Source: an uncultured Chiayiivirga sp. (GTDB lineage Bacteria; Pseudomonadota; Gammaproteobacteria; Xanthomonadales; Xanthomonadaceae). From it: 58,209 bases of DNA. The DNA is taken from NCBI GenBank assembly GCA_934525595.1, contig CAKSZJ010000020.1:1-58209 (forward strand), in the 5' to 3' direction. Shown here piece after piece: positions 1 through 7,670 of this stretch (position 1 is the first letter of the stretch; the number at the start of each line of letters is the position of its first letter). The notes below the pieces were generated by a model. That model was given only the letters and a program-made list of their open reading frames with translations, was not told the DNA's origin and made no database searches. Made by a program: the position numbers and the translations under genes.

Positions 1-2
1 GG

Positions 3-1190
3 TCGTGGAGCGGCCCAGCCTACGGCACCTGGCCCGCTTCGGTTCAAGGAAATTGCACTTCAGGGTTGAATCCGCCGGGGAAGTACCCGGAAGACTGGTG
101 GGAGATGCCGGTGCTTGCTCCAGCATCTGAGGAAAGACAATCCATTGGTTACGCAACACAAAAGCCATCAAGCCTCTTGGAACGTGTCATTGAAGCTGCA
201 TCGGATATAGGTGACACGGTGGCCGATTTCTTCGGCGGTTCCGGCACCACCGCCGCCGTCGCCGAAAAACTAGGTCGCCGCTGGATCACCACCGATCTCG
301 GCAAACCCGCCTGCATGATCATGCGCAAGCGCCTGATCGACCAGGGCGCCAAGCCCTTCCTGTATCAGGCCATCGGCGATTACCAGATCGAGGCAGCGCG
401 CAGCCATTTCGGGCGCGGCATGCGCATCGGCGATCTGTCCGCCGTGGTGCTGTCGCTGTATGGCGCGCTGCCGTTGCCGCCGGAGGAAAACCCGCTGCGC
501 AATCTCGGGCAGGTGACGTTCGGCGGCACGCGCACGCTGGTGCTGGTGGATTCACCGAACAAGCTCACCGGCGCGGCCACGCTGAAACGCGCCATTGCGC
601 AGCGCGATGCGCTGATGGGCGGTTGGGATCGTGTCGTGGTGCTGGGCTGGAACTTCGAGCCTGCCATCGGCGAAAGCATCACCGGGCTGAACGATCCGGC
701 GCTGGAAGTGCTGGTGATCCCGCCGGACCTGATCGACCGGCTGAAGAAGAAAGGCAGCGTCGAGAAACTGCGCGGGCAGGTGCGTTTTTCCAGCCTGCAA
801 TACCTCACCGTGCAGCCGGTGCGGCGCGAGCGCAGCGGCGAAGCGGAACACCTCGATGTGCAACTGGCCAATTACGTGCTGCTCTCGCCCGAGGCGATCA
901 ATCTGGACGAAGCCAACCGCGCCAAGCTGGTGAAAGTGATGAACGCCGAGCCGCTGGCGTTGATCGAGTACTGGGCGGTCGATCCCGATTACGACGGCCA
1001 GGTGTTCCGCTCGGTGTGGCAGGACTATCGCGGCAATACCGCCAACGATGACGATCCGCTGCGCGTCACCACCCGCGCCCGTTTCTCCGTGCCGTACCGC
1101 GCCGGCGAGCGCCGCGTCTGTGTACGGGCGGTGGATGTGTTCGGGTTCGAGTCCGAAGTGGTGCAGGTGGTGGCGGAGGTGGGGGCGTGA
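3..1190 (+). CDS. DNA methyltransferase of a type III-like R-M system, C-terminal part (cut by window start)
   Basis: The frame is open from base 3, so the 5' end lies outside the window; the TTG at 66 is not a convincing start. The visible 395 residues carry a DWWEMP stretch, a TQKP segment and the SAM-binding motif I FFGGSGTT (about 229-252), followed by GRRWITTD. This order, with motif I in the C-terminal half, is that of beta-class amino-methyltransferases such as type III Mod subunits; the DPPY motif would be upstream. The remaining roughly 290 residues are probably the target-recognition/Res-contact region and show no motif I recognise. The partner Res starts at 1845 on the same strand, but mod and res are separated by a minus-strand higBA pair, and mod ends only 8 bases before the end of higA. 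Predicted role: modifies host DNA to protect it from Res. Adenine-N6 specificity is inferred from the family. Confidence 0.85.
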   Translation, partial: SWSGPAYGTWPASVQGNCTSGLNPPGKYPEDWWEMPVLAPASEERQSIGYATQKPSSLLERVIEAASDIGDTVADFFGGSGTTAAVAEKLGRRWITTDLGKPACMIMRKRLIDQGAKPFLYQAIGDYQIEAARSHFGRGMRIGDLSAVVLSLYGALPLPPEENPLRNLGQVTFGGTRTLVLVDSPNKLTGAATLKRAIAQRDALMGGWDRVVVLGWNFEPAIGESITGLNDPALEVLVIPPDLIDRLKKKGSVEKLRGQVRFSSLQYLTVQPVRRERSGEAEHLDVQLANYVLLSPEAINLDEANRAKLVKVMNAEPLALIEYWAVDPDYDGQVFRSVWQDYRGNTANDDDPLRVTTRARFSVPYRAGERRVCVRAVDVFGFESEVVQVVAEVGA

Positions 1191-1198
1191 TGGCCGTT

Positions 1199-1504
1199 TC
1201 AGGCGGCCAGCCGGTGCACGTTGTCCAGCGTGCCGGCCAGTTTGCGTTCGGTGGTCTTGAGGTCGTAATCGGTTTGCAGGCCCATCCAGAGTTGTGGCGA
1301 CTGGCCGAAGGCGCGCCCGAAGCGCAACGCAAGATCGGCAGTGACCGGGCGTGTTTCACGAACGACATGCGAAATGCGCATCGGAGATACACCAATGGCA
1401 CGCGCCAGTTCTGCCTGGCTCATGCCGCGATCTTCGAGAATCTCCCGCAGCAGTTCTCCGGGATGGATGGTGGGAAGTCCGTTGACGGTGGCAGGAATGG
1501 ACAT
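1199..1504 (-). CDS. higA: HigA-family antitoxin (XRE helix-turn-helix)
   Basis: This 101-residue protein opens with the HPGELLREILEDRGMSQ stretch typical of HigA/VapI antitoxins. A helix-turn-helix (MSQAELARAIGVSPMRISHV) follows, and the C-terminal tail runs through the usual LWMGLQTDYDL motif. It is the second gene of a toxin-first pair, 12 bases after higB. HigA proteins bind and neutralise the HigB RNase and repress their own promoter. The likely binding site is the palindrome at 1807-1825. It is convergent with the methyltransferase gene, whose stop is 8 bases away. Confidence 0.92.
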   Translation of the reverse strand: MSIPATVNGLPTIHPGELLREILEDRGMSQAELARAIGVSPMRISHVVRETRPVTADLALRFGRAFGQSPQLWMGLQTDYDLKTTERKLAGTLDNVHRLAA

Positions 1505-1516
1505 GGCGGGTGCTCC

Positions 1517-1798
1517 TCAGTGGTAATCGACGATTTCGACATCGAAGGCGTCGCCGTTCTCGAACCGGAAACAAAGACGCCATTGGTCGTTGACCCGCAC
1601 GCTCCACTGACCTTCCCGGTCGCCGGTCAGAAGTTCGAGGCGGTTGGACAGCGGTTCGCGCAGGTCGTCCGGCGAAGTCGCCAGACTCAGGTACTTCAGG
1701 CGAGCAAGCGCCCGTCGGACGATGTCCTGGGGAAGCCTTCGCGTCTTGCCGGTGGCAAACAGCCGCTCGGTTTCCCTGTCGGCGAAGCTGCGGATCAT
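1517..1798 (-). CDS. higB: HigB-family toxin (RelE superfamily mRNA interferase)
   Basis: A 93-residue protein starting MIRSFADRETERLF and ending with WRLCFRFENGDAFDVEIVDYH-type residues, the standard signature of HigB/RelE-fold toxins (ribosome-dependent mRNA cleavage). I use the ATG at 1798 because the protein then begins at the conserved family N-terminus. The frame stays open further upstream, but only through the palindromic operator. A promoter can be read immediately upstream (1805-1833), and its expected start point falls on the ATG itself, so the mRNA may be leaderless. The gene is first in a higBA operon and divergent from res with only 46 bases between the start codons. Confidence 0.92.
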   Translation of the reverse strand: MIRSFADRETERLFATGKTRRLPQDIVRRALARLKYLSLATSPDDLREPLSNRLELLTGDREGQWSVRVNDQWRLCFRFENGDAFDVEIVDYH

Positions 1799-1804
1799 GG
1801 CGGC

Positions 1805-1833
1805 ATCGTAAACATGATGTTTACGGTTTGCAA
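1805..1833 (-). promoter_or_regulatory. Predicted higBA promoter
   Basis: On the minus strand TTGCAA (1833-1828) and TACGAT (1810-1805) are separated by exactly 17 bases, a plausible sigma-70 pair (4/6 matches to each consensus hexamer). The predicted start point, 6-7 bases after the -10 element, coincides with the higB ATG at 1798. The spacer is filled by the palindrome at 1807-1825, so repressor binding there would block polymerase. Confidence 0.5.
1807..1825. promoter_or_regulatory. Palindromic operator, probable HigA site between higB and res
   Basis: Perfect inverted repeat CGTAAACA-TGA-TGTTTACG: two 8-base arms with a 3-base spacer. It is AT-rich against the GC-rich surroundings and lies in the 46-base gap between the divergent higB and res start codons. 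Position, symmetry and neighbourhood fit the autoregulatory operator of an XRE antitoxin. Binding by HigA is an inference. Because the site lies 20 bases upstream of the res ATG, it could also affect res transcription. Confidence 0.7.
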
Positions 1834-1844
1834 GGCGGCACGCC

Positions 1845-4799
1845 ATGTCTGAACAGCGCGCTTCGCTGCCACTGGCAGCCAATCTCACCCGCCGCACCCA
1901 GCGGCTTTGCCTCGGCCTGGAAGACGGCGATGCGGAGATTCTGGAACTGGTCACGCCCGCCACGGCGGAACTGCTGCGCTGGTGGTTCATGCGCGAGACC
2001 TGCGATACGCGTGCGGCGAATTTCCACGCCGGGCAACGTCAAGCCATTCTCAACACCATCGTCGCGCACGAGGTGCTGGGCAGCCACGACCTGAAGAGCC
2101 TGTACGAGCAGGTTTGCGCCGAAGCCTTGCTGGAAGGCGGGCGGCTGGCCGAGGTGAGCCAGCCCAAGCACGCGCATCCGAAGTATTGCCTGAAGATGGC
2201 GACCGGCACCGGCAAGACCTGGGTGTTGCAGGCGGTGCTGGTGTGGCAGGTGCTCAACGCGAATGCGGCGCGCGAGGAAGGGCGCGAGGATGCGCGCTTC
2301 ACCCGGCGCTTTCTGGTGGTGGCTCCTGGATTGATCGTGTATGAGCGTTTGCTCGATGCCTTTCTGGGCAAGGAGCGCGGCGATGGCAGCGGATTGCGCG
2401 ATGCGGCGCGCTCGGACTTGGCCGTATTCGGCGAACTGTTCGTGCCGCCGGCGCATCGCGAAGCGATGCTGCAGTTCGTCGCGGCCAACACCTGCGCCAA
2501 GCAGGAGATTGGGTTGAAGGCCACCGGCAACGGCCTGATCGCGATTGCCAACTGGCACCTGCTCAAGGATGCCGGTGAAGAAAACGAGGCGTGGGATGAG
2601 GACGCCATCGACGCGCCGGCCATCACGCCCGAAGCGCATATCGTCGCCAGACGTGCCTTGCCGCTGACACCGGGCACGTCCACCGGCAACGCGCTCGATG
2701 CGCTGGACCGGCGCTGGCAGCGCGGCAACGTGCTGGCCTATCTGGCCGAGCTGCCGGACCTCATGGTGTTCAACGACGAGGCGCACCACATCCACGAGGT
2801 GAAGAAGGACGGCGAAGTCACCGAGGTGGAATGGCAGAAAAGCCTGTCGCGCATCGCCGAAGGCAAGGGACGGCGCTTCGTGCAGGTGGATTTTTCGGCC
2901 ACGCCGTACAACGACGTGGGCGGCGGGCGGAACCGGCGCAAGGTGCATTTCCCGCATATCGTTGTGGATTTCGATCTGGTGGCGGCGATGAAGGCCGGGC
3001 TGGTGAAATCGCTGGTGCTGGACAAGCGCCGCGAACTGGGCGCGATGCCGTTGGATGCGCTGGACTTCAAGGCCGAGCGCGACGAAGACGGCAACATCGA
3101 ACTTTCCGCTGGCCAGCGCGTGATGCTGCGCGCCGGGGTGCACAAGCTGCGCAAGCTGGAGGCCGATTTCGCACGCATCGACCCGAGCCGGCATCCGAAG
3201 ATGCTGGTGGTGTGCGAAGACACCGGCGTTACACCGTTGGTGGCGCAGTTCCTCGAACAGGAAGGGCTGACCGACGACGAGGTGATGACCATCGACTCGG
3301 GCAAGAAAAAAGAACTTTCCGAGAAGGAATGGCTGCCGATCCGCGAGCGCTTGTTCAACGTGGATGCGCACGCCACGCCGCGCGTGATCATCAGCGTGCT
3401 GATGCTGCGCGAAGGCTTCGATGTGAACAACGTCTGCGTGATCGTGCCATTGCGCTCCTCACAGGCACCGATCCTGCTGGAACAACTGATCGGGCGCGGC
3501 CTGCGGCTGATGTGGCGCGGCGAGGAGTTCGAGGCGATCAAGCGCGAAAACCGTGAGCGCATTTCGCGTGGCGAGGAGCCGGGCAGCCTGATCGACGTGC
3601 TGTCCATCGTGGAGCATCCGGCCTTCGAGCAGTTCTACGACGAACTGATGCGCGAAGGGCTGGTCGGCACCACGGAGGGCGATGCGGATGCCGTATCGGC
3701 CACGGGTGATCTGGAAACCGTGGGGCTGCGTGAAGGTTTCGAGCGCTACGACTTCGCCATTCCCTTCGCGTTGCGCGAGGCCGACGAGGCGCTGGATCAT
3801 GCCGATATCGACGTGGCCGCGCTGCCGCCATTTCGCGAGATGGGCGTGGCGGAACTGGCGAAGCTGCTGGGTCGTGGCGACGTGTTCACCTCGCAGGACC
3901 TGCAAAGCCGCACCCTGTTCGGCGATTACCGCGTGGATGGCGCGGTGATGAACATTTCCGGCTACAACGAATGGCTTTCGCGCCTCACGCGCCGCATCGC
4001 GCAGGCCCTGCATGCGCCCTTGCCCGGCGGCAATCGCGTGGCCGAGCGCATGCCCAATCCGTATTGGCAGGGCGGCAGCGAGCGGCTCGCCGCGACGCTG
4101 GATGAGTACGTGCGCGAGCGGCTGTTCGATGCGCCGTTCGAGCCTTTCGAGGAGGAACAGTGGCGATTGTTGCTTCTGCAGCCGGTGGTCGATCACGTGG
4201 TGCGGGTGTTCGCGCTGGCACTCAAGCAGAGCGAGCAAGCGCAAGTGCTGGGTGATACCGAAGTGCGTTATCGGACTCTGTCCGAGGTGTCGCGCATCGT
4301 GGTGCGTGGGAGCAGCTCGCTGGACGTCGACAAGTGCATCTACCCGCGCCTGCCGTATCCGTCGCGCAGCGGCGGGCTGGAGCGTGCCTTCATCGAGTGG
4401 GCCGATGCCGACGCCGGCATCGCGGCGTTCTGCAAGGTGCATGAGCAGCGCCATGATTTCGTTCGGATGCGCTACGTGAAGGGCGATGGACTGGCGGCGA
4501 ATTACAGCCCGGATTTCCTCGTGCGTGCCGCAGACCGCGTGTATCTGGTGGAAACCAAGGCGCAGCAGCAGGTGAGCCATCCGAACGTGCAGCGCAAGCT
4601 GCGCGCGGCGGCGAACTGGTGCGAGCGGATCAATGCCTTGCCGGGTGAGCTGCGCGGCGGGTGCGAGTGGCATTACGCGCTGGTCGGTGAAACCGTGTTT
4701 TTCGAATGGCGGAAGCGCGGCGCGCGGCTGGCCGAATTGCTGGATTTTGCACGGGTGCGCGCGGCAACACAGGAGTCGCAAGGCCGGCTCGAGGTGTAG
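1845..4799 (+). CDS. Type III-like restriction enzyme Res subunit (DEAD-box helicase + PD-ExK nuclease)
   Basis: A 984-residue protein. A superfamily 2 helicase core is visible: Walker A ATGTGKT at about residues 119-125, and the DEAH motif II followed by a His at about 312. Motif VI-like residues LIGRGLRLMWRG lie in the second RecA lobe. Near the C-terminus (about 888-907) a PD...ETKAQ pattern matches a PD-(D/E)xK endonuclease site. This architecture is that of type III Res subunits, which translocate or switch on ATP hydrolysis and cut near unmodified sites together with Mod. The ATG at 1845 is preceded by an AAGG-CGG Shine-Dalgarno-like stretch. Unusually, res does not follow mod directly; higBA lies between them on the other strand, so res probably has its own promoter. 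Confidence 0.88.
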   Translation: MSEQRASLPLAANLTRRTQRLCLGLEDGDAEILELVTPATAELLRWWFMRETCDTRAANFHAGQRQAILNTIVAHEVLGSHDLKSLYEQVCAEALLEGGRLAEVSQPKHAHPKYCLKMATGTGKTWVLQAVLVWQVLNANAAREEGREDARFTRRFLVVAPGLIVYERLLDAFLGKERGDGSGLRDAARSDLAVFGELFVPPAHREAMLQFVAANTCAKQEIGLKATGNGLIAIANWHLLKDAGEENEAWDEDAIDAPAITPEAHIVARRALPLTPGTSTGNALDALDRRWQRGNVLAYLAELPDLMVFNDEAHHIHEVKKDGEVTEVEWQKSLSRIAEGKGRRFVQVDFSATPYNDVGGGRNRRKVHFPHIVVDFDLVAAMKAGLVKSLVLDKRRELGAMPLDALDFKAERDEDGNIELSAGQRVMLRAGVHKLRKLEADFARIDPSRHPKMLVVCEDTGVTPLVAQFLEQEGLTDDEVMTIDSGKKKELSEKEWLPIRERLFNVDAHATPRVIISVLMLREGFDVNNVCVIVPLRSSQAPILLEQLIGRGLRLMWRGEEFEAIKRENRERISRGEEPGSLIDVLSIVEHPAFEQFYDELMREGLVGTTEGDADAVSATGDLETVGLREGFERYDFAIPFALREADEALDHADIDVAALPPFREMGVAELAKLLGRGDVFTSQDLQSRTLFGDYRVDGAVMNISGYNEWLSRLTRRIAQALHAPLPGGNRVAERMPNPYWQGGSERLAATLDEYVRERLFDAPFEPFEEEQWRLLLLQPVVDHVVRVFALALKQSEQAQVLGDTEVRYRTLSEVSRIVVRGSSSLDVDKCIYPRLPYPSRSGGLERAFIEWADADAGIAAFCKVHEQRHDFVRMRYVKGDGLAANYSPDFLVRAADRVYLVETKAQQQVSHPNVQRKLRAAANWCERINALPGELRGGCEWHYALVGETVFFEWRKRGARLAELLDFARVRAATQESQGRLEV

Positions 4800-4816
4800 C
4801 CATGCCATGGCATGGC
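4799..4816. repeat. 18-bp perfect palindrome just after res
   Basis: GCCATGCCATGGCATGGC is its own reverse complement over all 18 bases. It starts at the last base of the res stop codon, in the 39-base gap between res and the convergent DUF4105 gene. As RNA it could form a short hairpin on either strand, but no T-run follows, so intrinsic termination is not obvious. It may instead be a protein-binding or junction site. Function unknown. Confidence 0.6.
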
Positions 4817-4838
4817 GAAGGGTGCCGATGGGTGGTGA

Positions 4839-6602
4839 TTACGGGTTTTCGTCTCCTTGCCCGGCCAATGAACGCAGGTGGGCGGAGAGGCGTTGCAGAT
4901 TGTCCTGCGTGCCGGTGATGGCGTTGCGTGCCGTGGGTGACAGGGTTTGCAGGGCGAGGTCGCGCAGGTGCCGGCTGCGGGTTTGCCAGTCGGCGTGCAT
5001 GGCTTGGGCTTGCGTGGCGGCGTGCTGGCGTTCGGCGTGCTGTGGCAGGCCGTAGCCGGGCATGTCACCGAGCAGGCTGGCGGGACGGGCGAGGGTGCCT
5101 TCCAGCGCCAGCGCATCGTCCAGCGCGGCCCGCATGGGATCTTGGCGATGCGCGTCCAGGCGACGCTTGAGCACATCGCGCGCGCGCAGTTCGGCGCGGC
5201 GCAGGGCGGCTTCTTCCAACACCAGCAGGGCGGCGCTGGCGCGCAGGTCGCCGGCGGTCATCCACGGGGCGCGCTTTTCGGGCGGGAGATCCAGCCAGCC
5301 GCGCATCGAGTGCGCGGGCAGCGCGAGCGAGCTGCGGGCGATGTCGAACAGTTCGGCGTAGTGCCGGTCGGCGGGCGGGAAGTAGTAGCCCAGACGAACC
5401 GCATCCCCGCGTGCCAGTGGCGCGGCGTCCGCGATGCCGGCATGTTCCAGCCGGCGCAGCAGCGATGTCGGTGCGACGGCGGCGATGGGCTCGTGCGCCA
5501 GGCGCGGTACGCCGTCGTGCAGCAGCTTGAAGGTTTCGCTGGCGCAGTTGTTGCCGAGGAAGGTGTAGCGGCCGTCGTAGCTCCAGTGCAGCTGCGCGGC
5601 GCGTTCGACGAGGCTGGCCTTTTCCGCGTCCGAAAGGTTCAGCGGCACCGAGCGCAGGCCGCGCAGTTCGATGGCGGTATATTCCTCGATGACCTGATCG
5701 AGCGGCAGCACGAACAGGCGGGAGGGATAGCGCCCGGTAAGGCCGCGCCAGCCGGAAACCTGCACGTCGTCGACGAAGGCGCGGAACGAGAGCACGCGGT
5801 GGTGTTGCAGATCGAAACGACAGTCCGGCCCCGGCGCGCGGCCGGGCGCGCAGATCACCAGGCGCAGCATGCTGTGACCCCAGCGGCTCATCGCGGCGTC
5901 GGTGGGTTCGGCCAGGAGGTATTCGACGCTGTGGATGCGGGCTGGATCGAGCGCTTCCAGGGCCGATTCACCGGCCGGAACGAGAAAGGGCAGGTGCGCT
6001 GCGCAGGTTGGTGATGCGGCATGGCGCGGCGTGCCGACGCGCGCCGCGAGGAAATCGAACAGCGCGGGACGGCGGCAGGCGTAGTCGGGATCGCGCAGGA
6101 AATGTTCGATGTTGACGGCGAGGAACTCGCGCGGCGAGGTCAGTTCGTAGGCGTCCGGCGAGCGGTCGCGCATGCGGTTCCGGGTGCGCAGGCCGAAGCG
6201 GCGCGGGCGCAGCTGCCAGCCGGCCAGATCGAGCAGGCGTGGCTCGCGCGAGAGCCCGGCGCGGCGGTCGAAGGCGTGCGCCAGTTCGTGCAGCAGGGCG
6301 TCGAGAGCGGAGGGGCCGCCGTCGTGCAGCAGAGTGCGCGCCAGGAAGAGGTGCCGGCCGCGCAGGCGACCGTGGACGGCGGCAGGCAGGTCGTCGCGAA
6401 AGGCGAGCGTCAGCGCCGGCAGGCGCTCGATCAGCGGTGCGGGAAGCAGCGAATCGGCCTGTTCGATCAGGCGTTGCGCGGCCGTCTGCTCGTCGGGCGT
6501 GAGCGTGGCGGTGTCCAGTCGGGGCGGCCATGCCCAGGCCTGCAGGGCGACGAGGGTGAGCAGCGCGCCGACGATGCCGCGCCGCAGCACCGGCCCGCTC
6601 AC
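4839..6602 (-). CDS. DUF4105 envelope protein with HELAH zinc-peptidase-like motif
   Basis: 587 residues beginning with a hydrophobic signal segment (about residues 8-24, ending AWA). The N-terminal third contains HELAH at 105-109 in an LLHELAHAFDRR context, resembling an HExxH metal site. The central part has the DUF4105 features, including SRWGHSMLRL and TFLGNNCASETF, whose GH...NNC pattern resembles a papain-like/NlpC-type fold. The tail is helical and Arg/Leu-rich. The start is a GTG at 6602 that overlaps the stop of the upstream DUF2388 gene by 4 bases (GTGA), so the two are translationally coupled. I recall DUF4105 and DUF2388 genes being paired in Pseudomonas too. Likely located in the periplasm or outer envelope; enzymatic activity is not established. 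Confidence 0.8.
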   Translation of the reverse strand: MSGPVLRRGIVGALLTLVALQAWAWPPRLDTATLTPDEQTAAQRLIEQADSLLPAPLIERLPALTLAFRDDLPAAVHGRLRGRHLFLARTLLHDGGPSALDALLHELAHAFDRRAGLSREPRLLDLAGWQLRPRRFGLRTRNRMRDRSPDAYELTSPREFLAVNIEHFLRDPDYACRRPALFDFLAARVGTPRHAASPTCAAHLPFLVPAGESALEALDPARIHSVEYLLAEPTDAAMSRWGHSMLRLVICAPGRAPGPDCRFDLQHHRVLSFRAFVDDVQVSGWRGLTGRYPSRLFVLPLDQVIEEYTAIELRGLRSVPLNLSDAEKASLVERAAQLHWSYDGRYTFLGNNCASETFKLLHDGVPRLAHEPIAAVAPTSLLRRLEHAGIADAAPLARGDAVRLGYYFPPADRHYAELFDIARSSLALPAHSMRGWLDLPPEKRAPWMTAGDLRASAALLVLEEAALRRAELRARDVLKRRLDAHRQDPMRAALDDALALEGTLARPASLLGDMPGYGLPQHAERQHAATQAQAMHADWQTRSRHLRDLALQTLSPTARNAITGTQDNLQRLSAHLRSLAGQGDENP

Positions 6603-6925
6603 TTCGCCAGGATTGCCTTTGCCAGCGCCAGGTCGCTGGCGCGCGCATCGACGCCAGGCTGCGCGCGCAGGTGGCGCAGCGCCGCCTCCAGACGCAGGCC
6701 GCGGATGCGACCTTGCGTGGCAACAAAGGCTGCGGCATCGCGTCGCGCCTCCAGGATCAGCTTGTCGTCACCCGAGGTGCTGCCGCTGGTGCCCGAGGTG
6801 CCGTTGGAGCTGGCGCCGGCGGATGTGCCGGCAGAGGTGCCCGCAAAGCTGCCGGCGATGGCCGGGCAGGCGGCGGCGAGCGCCAGGCCGAGCAGGGCGG
6901 TGATGCAGGTGAAGCGCAGTGACAT
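6599..6925 (-). CDS. DUF2388 small secreted protein
   Basis: 108 residues with a clear signal peptide (cleavage likely after PAIAG), then a Gly/Ser/Thr-rich linker, then the DUF2388 core: SGDDKLILEARRDAAAFVAT, RLEAAL and a closing LALAKAILAK. The usual family length is about 100 residues, so the gene is complete. It is first in a two-gene minus-strand operon with the DUF4105 gene, overlapping by 4 bases. The function of the family is unknown; export and co-expression with DUF4105 suggest a periplasmic partner. Confidence 0.85.
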   Translation of the reverse strand: MSLRFTCITALLGLALAAACPAIAGSFAGTSAGTSAGASSNGTSGTSGSTSGDDKLILEARRDAAAFVATQGRIRGLRLEAALRHLRAQPGVDARASDLALAKAILAK

Positions 6926-7109
6926 CGTGGCGATCCGCAGCAACGGGAGCGGCAGGATAACGCGACGCGCAGCGGGATGAGCGGGGGAGGCAAGCGGGGG
7001 CTGCTGCGCCGTCTTGCGCGGCATGACCGTTTTCTTTCGATTCGACAACGCGTTTTTAATGCCGGTGAAGTGAGGATATGCTCGACGCCGCACCGACTTC
7101 GGGACTTGC

Positions 7110-7656
7110 GTGACGACCCTTCCCTTGCCGCGACCTCCATCGCACGCCGCCGTGTTCCCGATGCCGGGCGCGGGGCTTCCCGCCTTTCCCGGGCTGGACG
7201 AACTGATCCGCCTTGCCGACCGCGCGGTCCGGCAGGGGGCGTCGCAGGCCGTGGTCGCGGCGCCGCATCGAGCTGCACCGCAGCCCGGAGACGGGCTATC
7301 AGATCCTTGCCATGATCTGGGCGCCCGGTCAGGACACGCCGATCCACGATCACGACGGTGCCTGGGGCGTCGAATCCACCTGGCACGGCGAGCTGCAGGC
7401 CACAGGTTTTCTGGCCACCGGGCAGCGCGACGATCTGTTTCGGCTGGAGGCACAGGACACCGTGCGTCTGGGCGTCGGAGCAGCGGCCGGGCTGGAGCCG
7501 GAGCAGGGGCTGCACATCTGCCGCAATCCGTCGCCGAGCAGCGTGGCGCTGACCGTGCATATCTACGCGCGTCCGCTGGAGGCGTTCCACGTGTACGCGG
7601 CGGCGGGTGACGGCTGGTATCGGCGCGAGGCGTTCCTGCCCGCGTTGGAACGCTGA
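7110..7656 (+). pseudogene. Cysteine dioxygenase-like gene, frameshifted and internally shortened
   Basis: The first about 48 codons from GTG 7110 read in one frame (ending FPGLDELIRLADRAVRQGASQ) and match the usual start of short bacterial cysteine dioxygenases. From about 7252 the family sequence continues in another frame: RIELHRSPETGYQILAMIW, then the cupin iron-binding motif TPIHDHDG and a late His-containing HICRNP...VHIY segment. Compared with family members of about 190-200 residues, some 30-40 residues before the RIELH segment appear to be missing at the same place. So this looks like a deletion plus frame change, not a single miscalled base. If intact, the enzyme would oxidise a thiol such as cysteine to its sulfinic acid. 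An assembly error remains possible. The next gene starts 15 bases downstream. Confidence 0.65.
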
Positions 7657-7670
7657 GACGGGCGCGGCGC

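Noticed and set aside
1821..3371. 516-codon open frame on the minus strand opposite res
   Set aside because: It is a shadow: the plus-strand protein shows clear helicase motifs, while this frame gives a His/Gln/Ala/Arg-rich product with no family features.
7078..7113. Eleven-codon frame before the cysteine dioxygenase remnant
   Set aside because: It overlaps the GTG at 7110, but nothing indicates that it is translated or regulates a gene that is itself broken.
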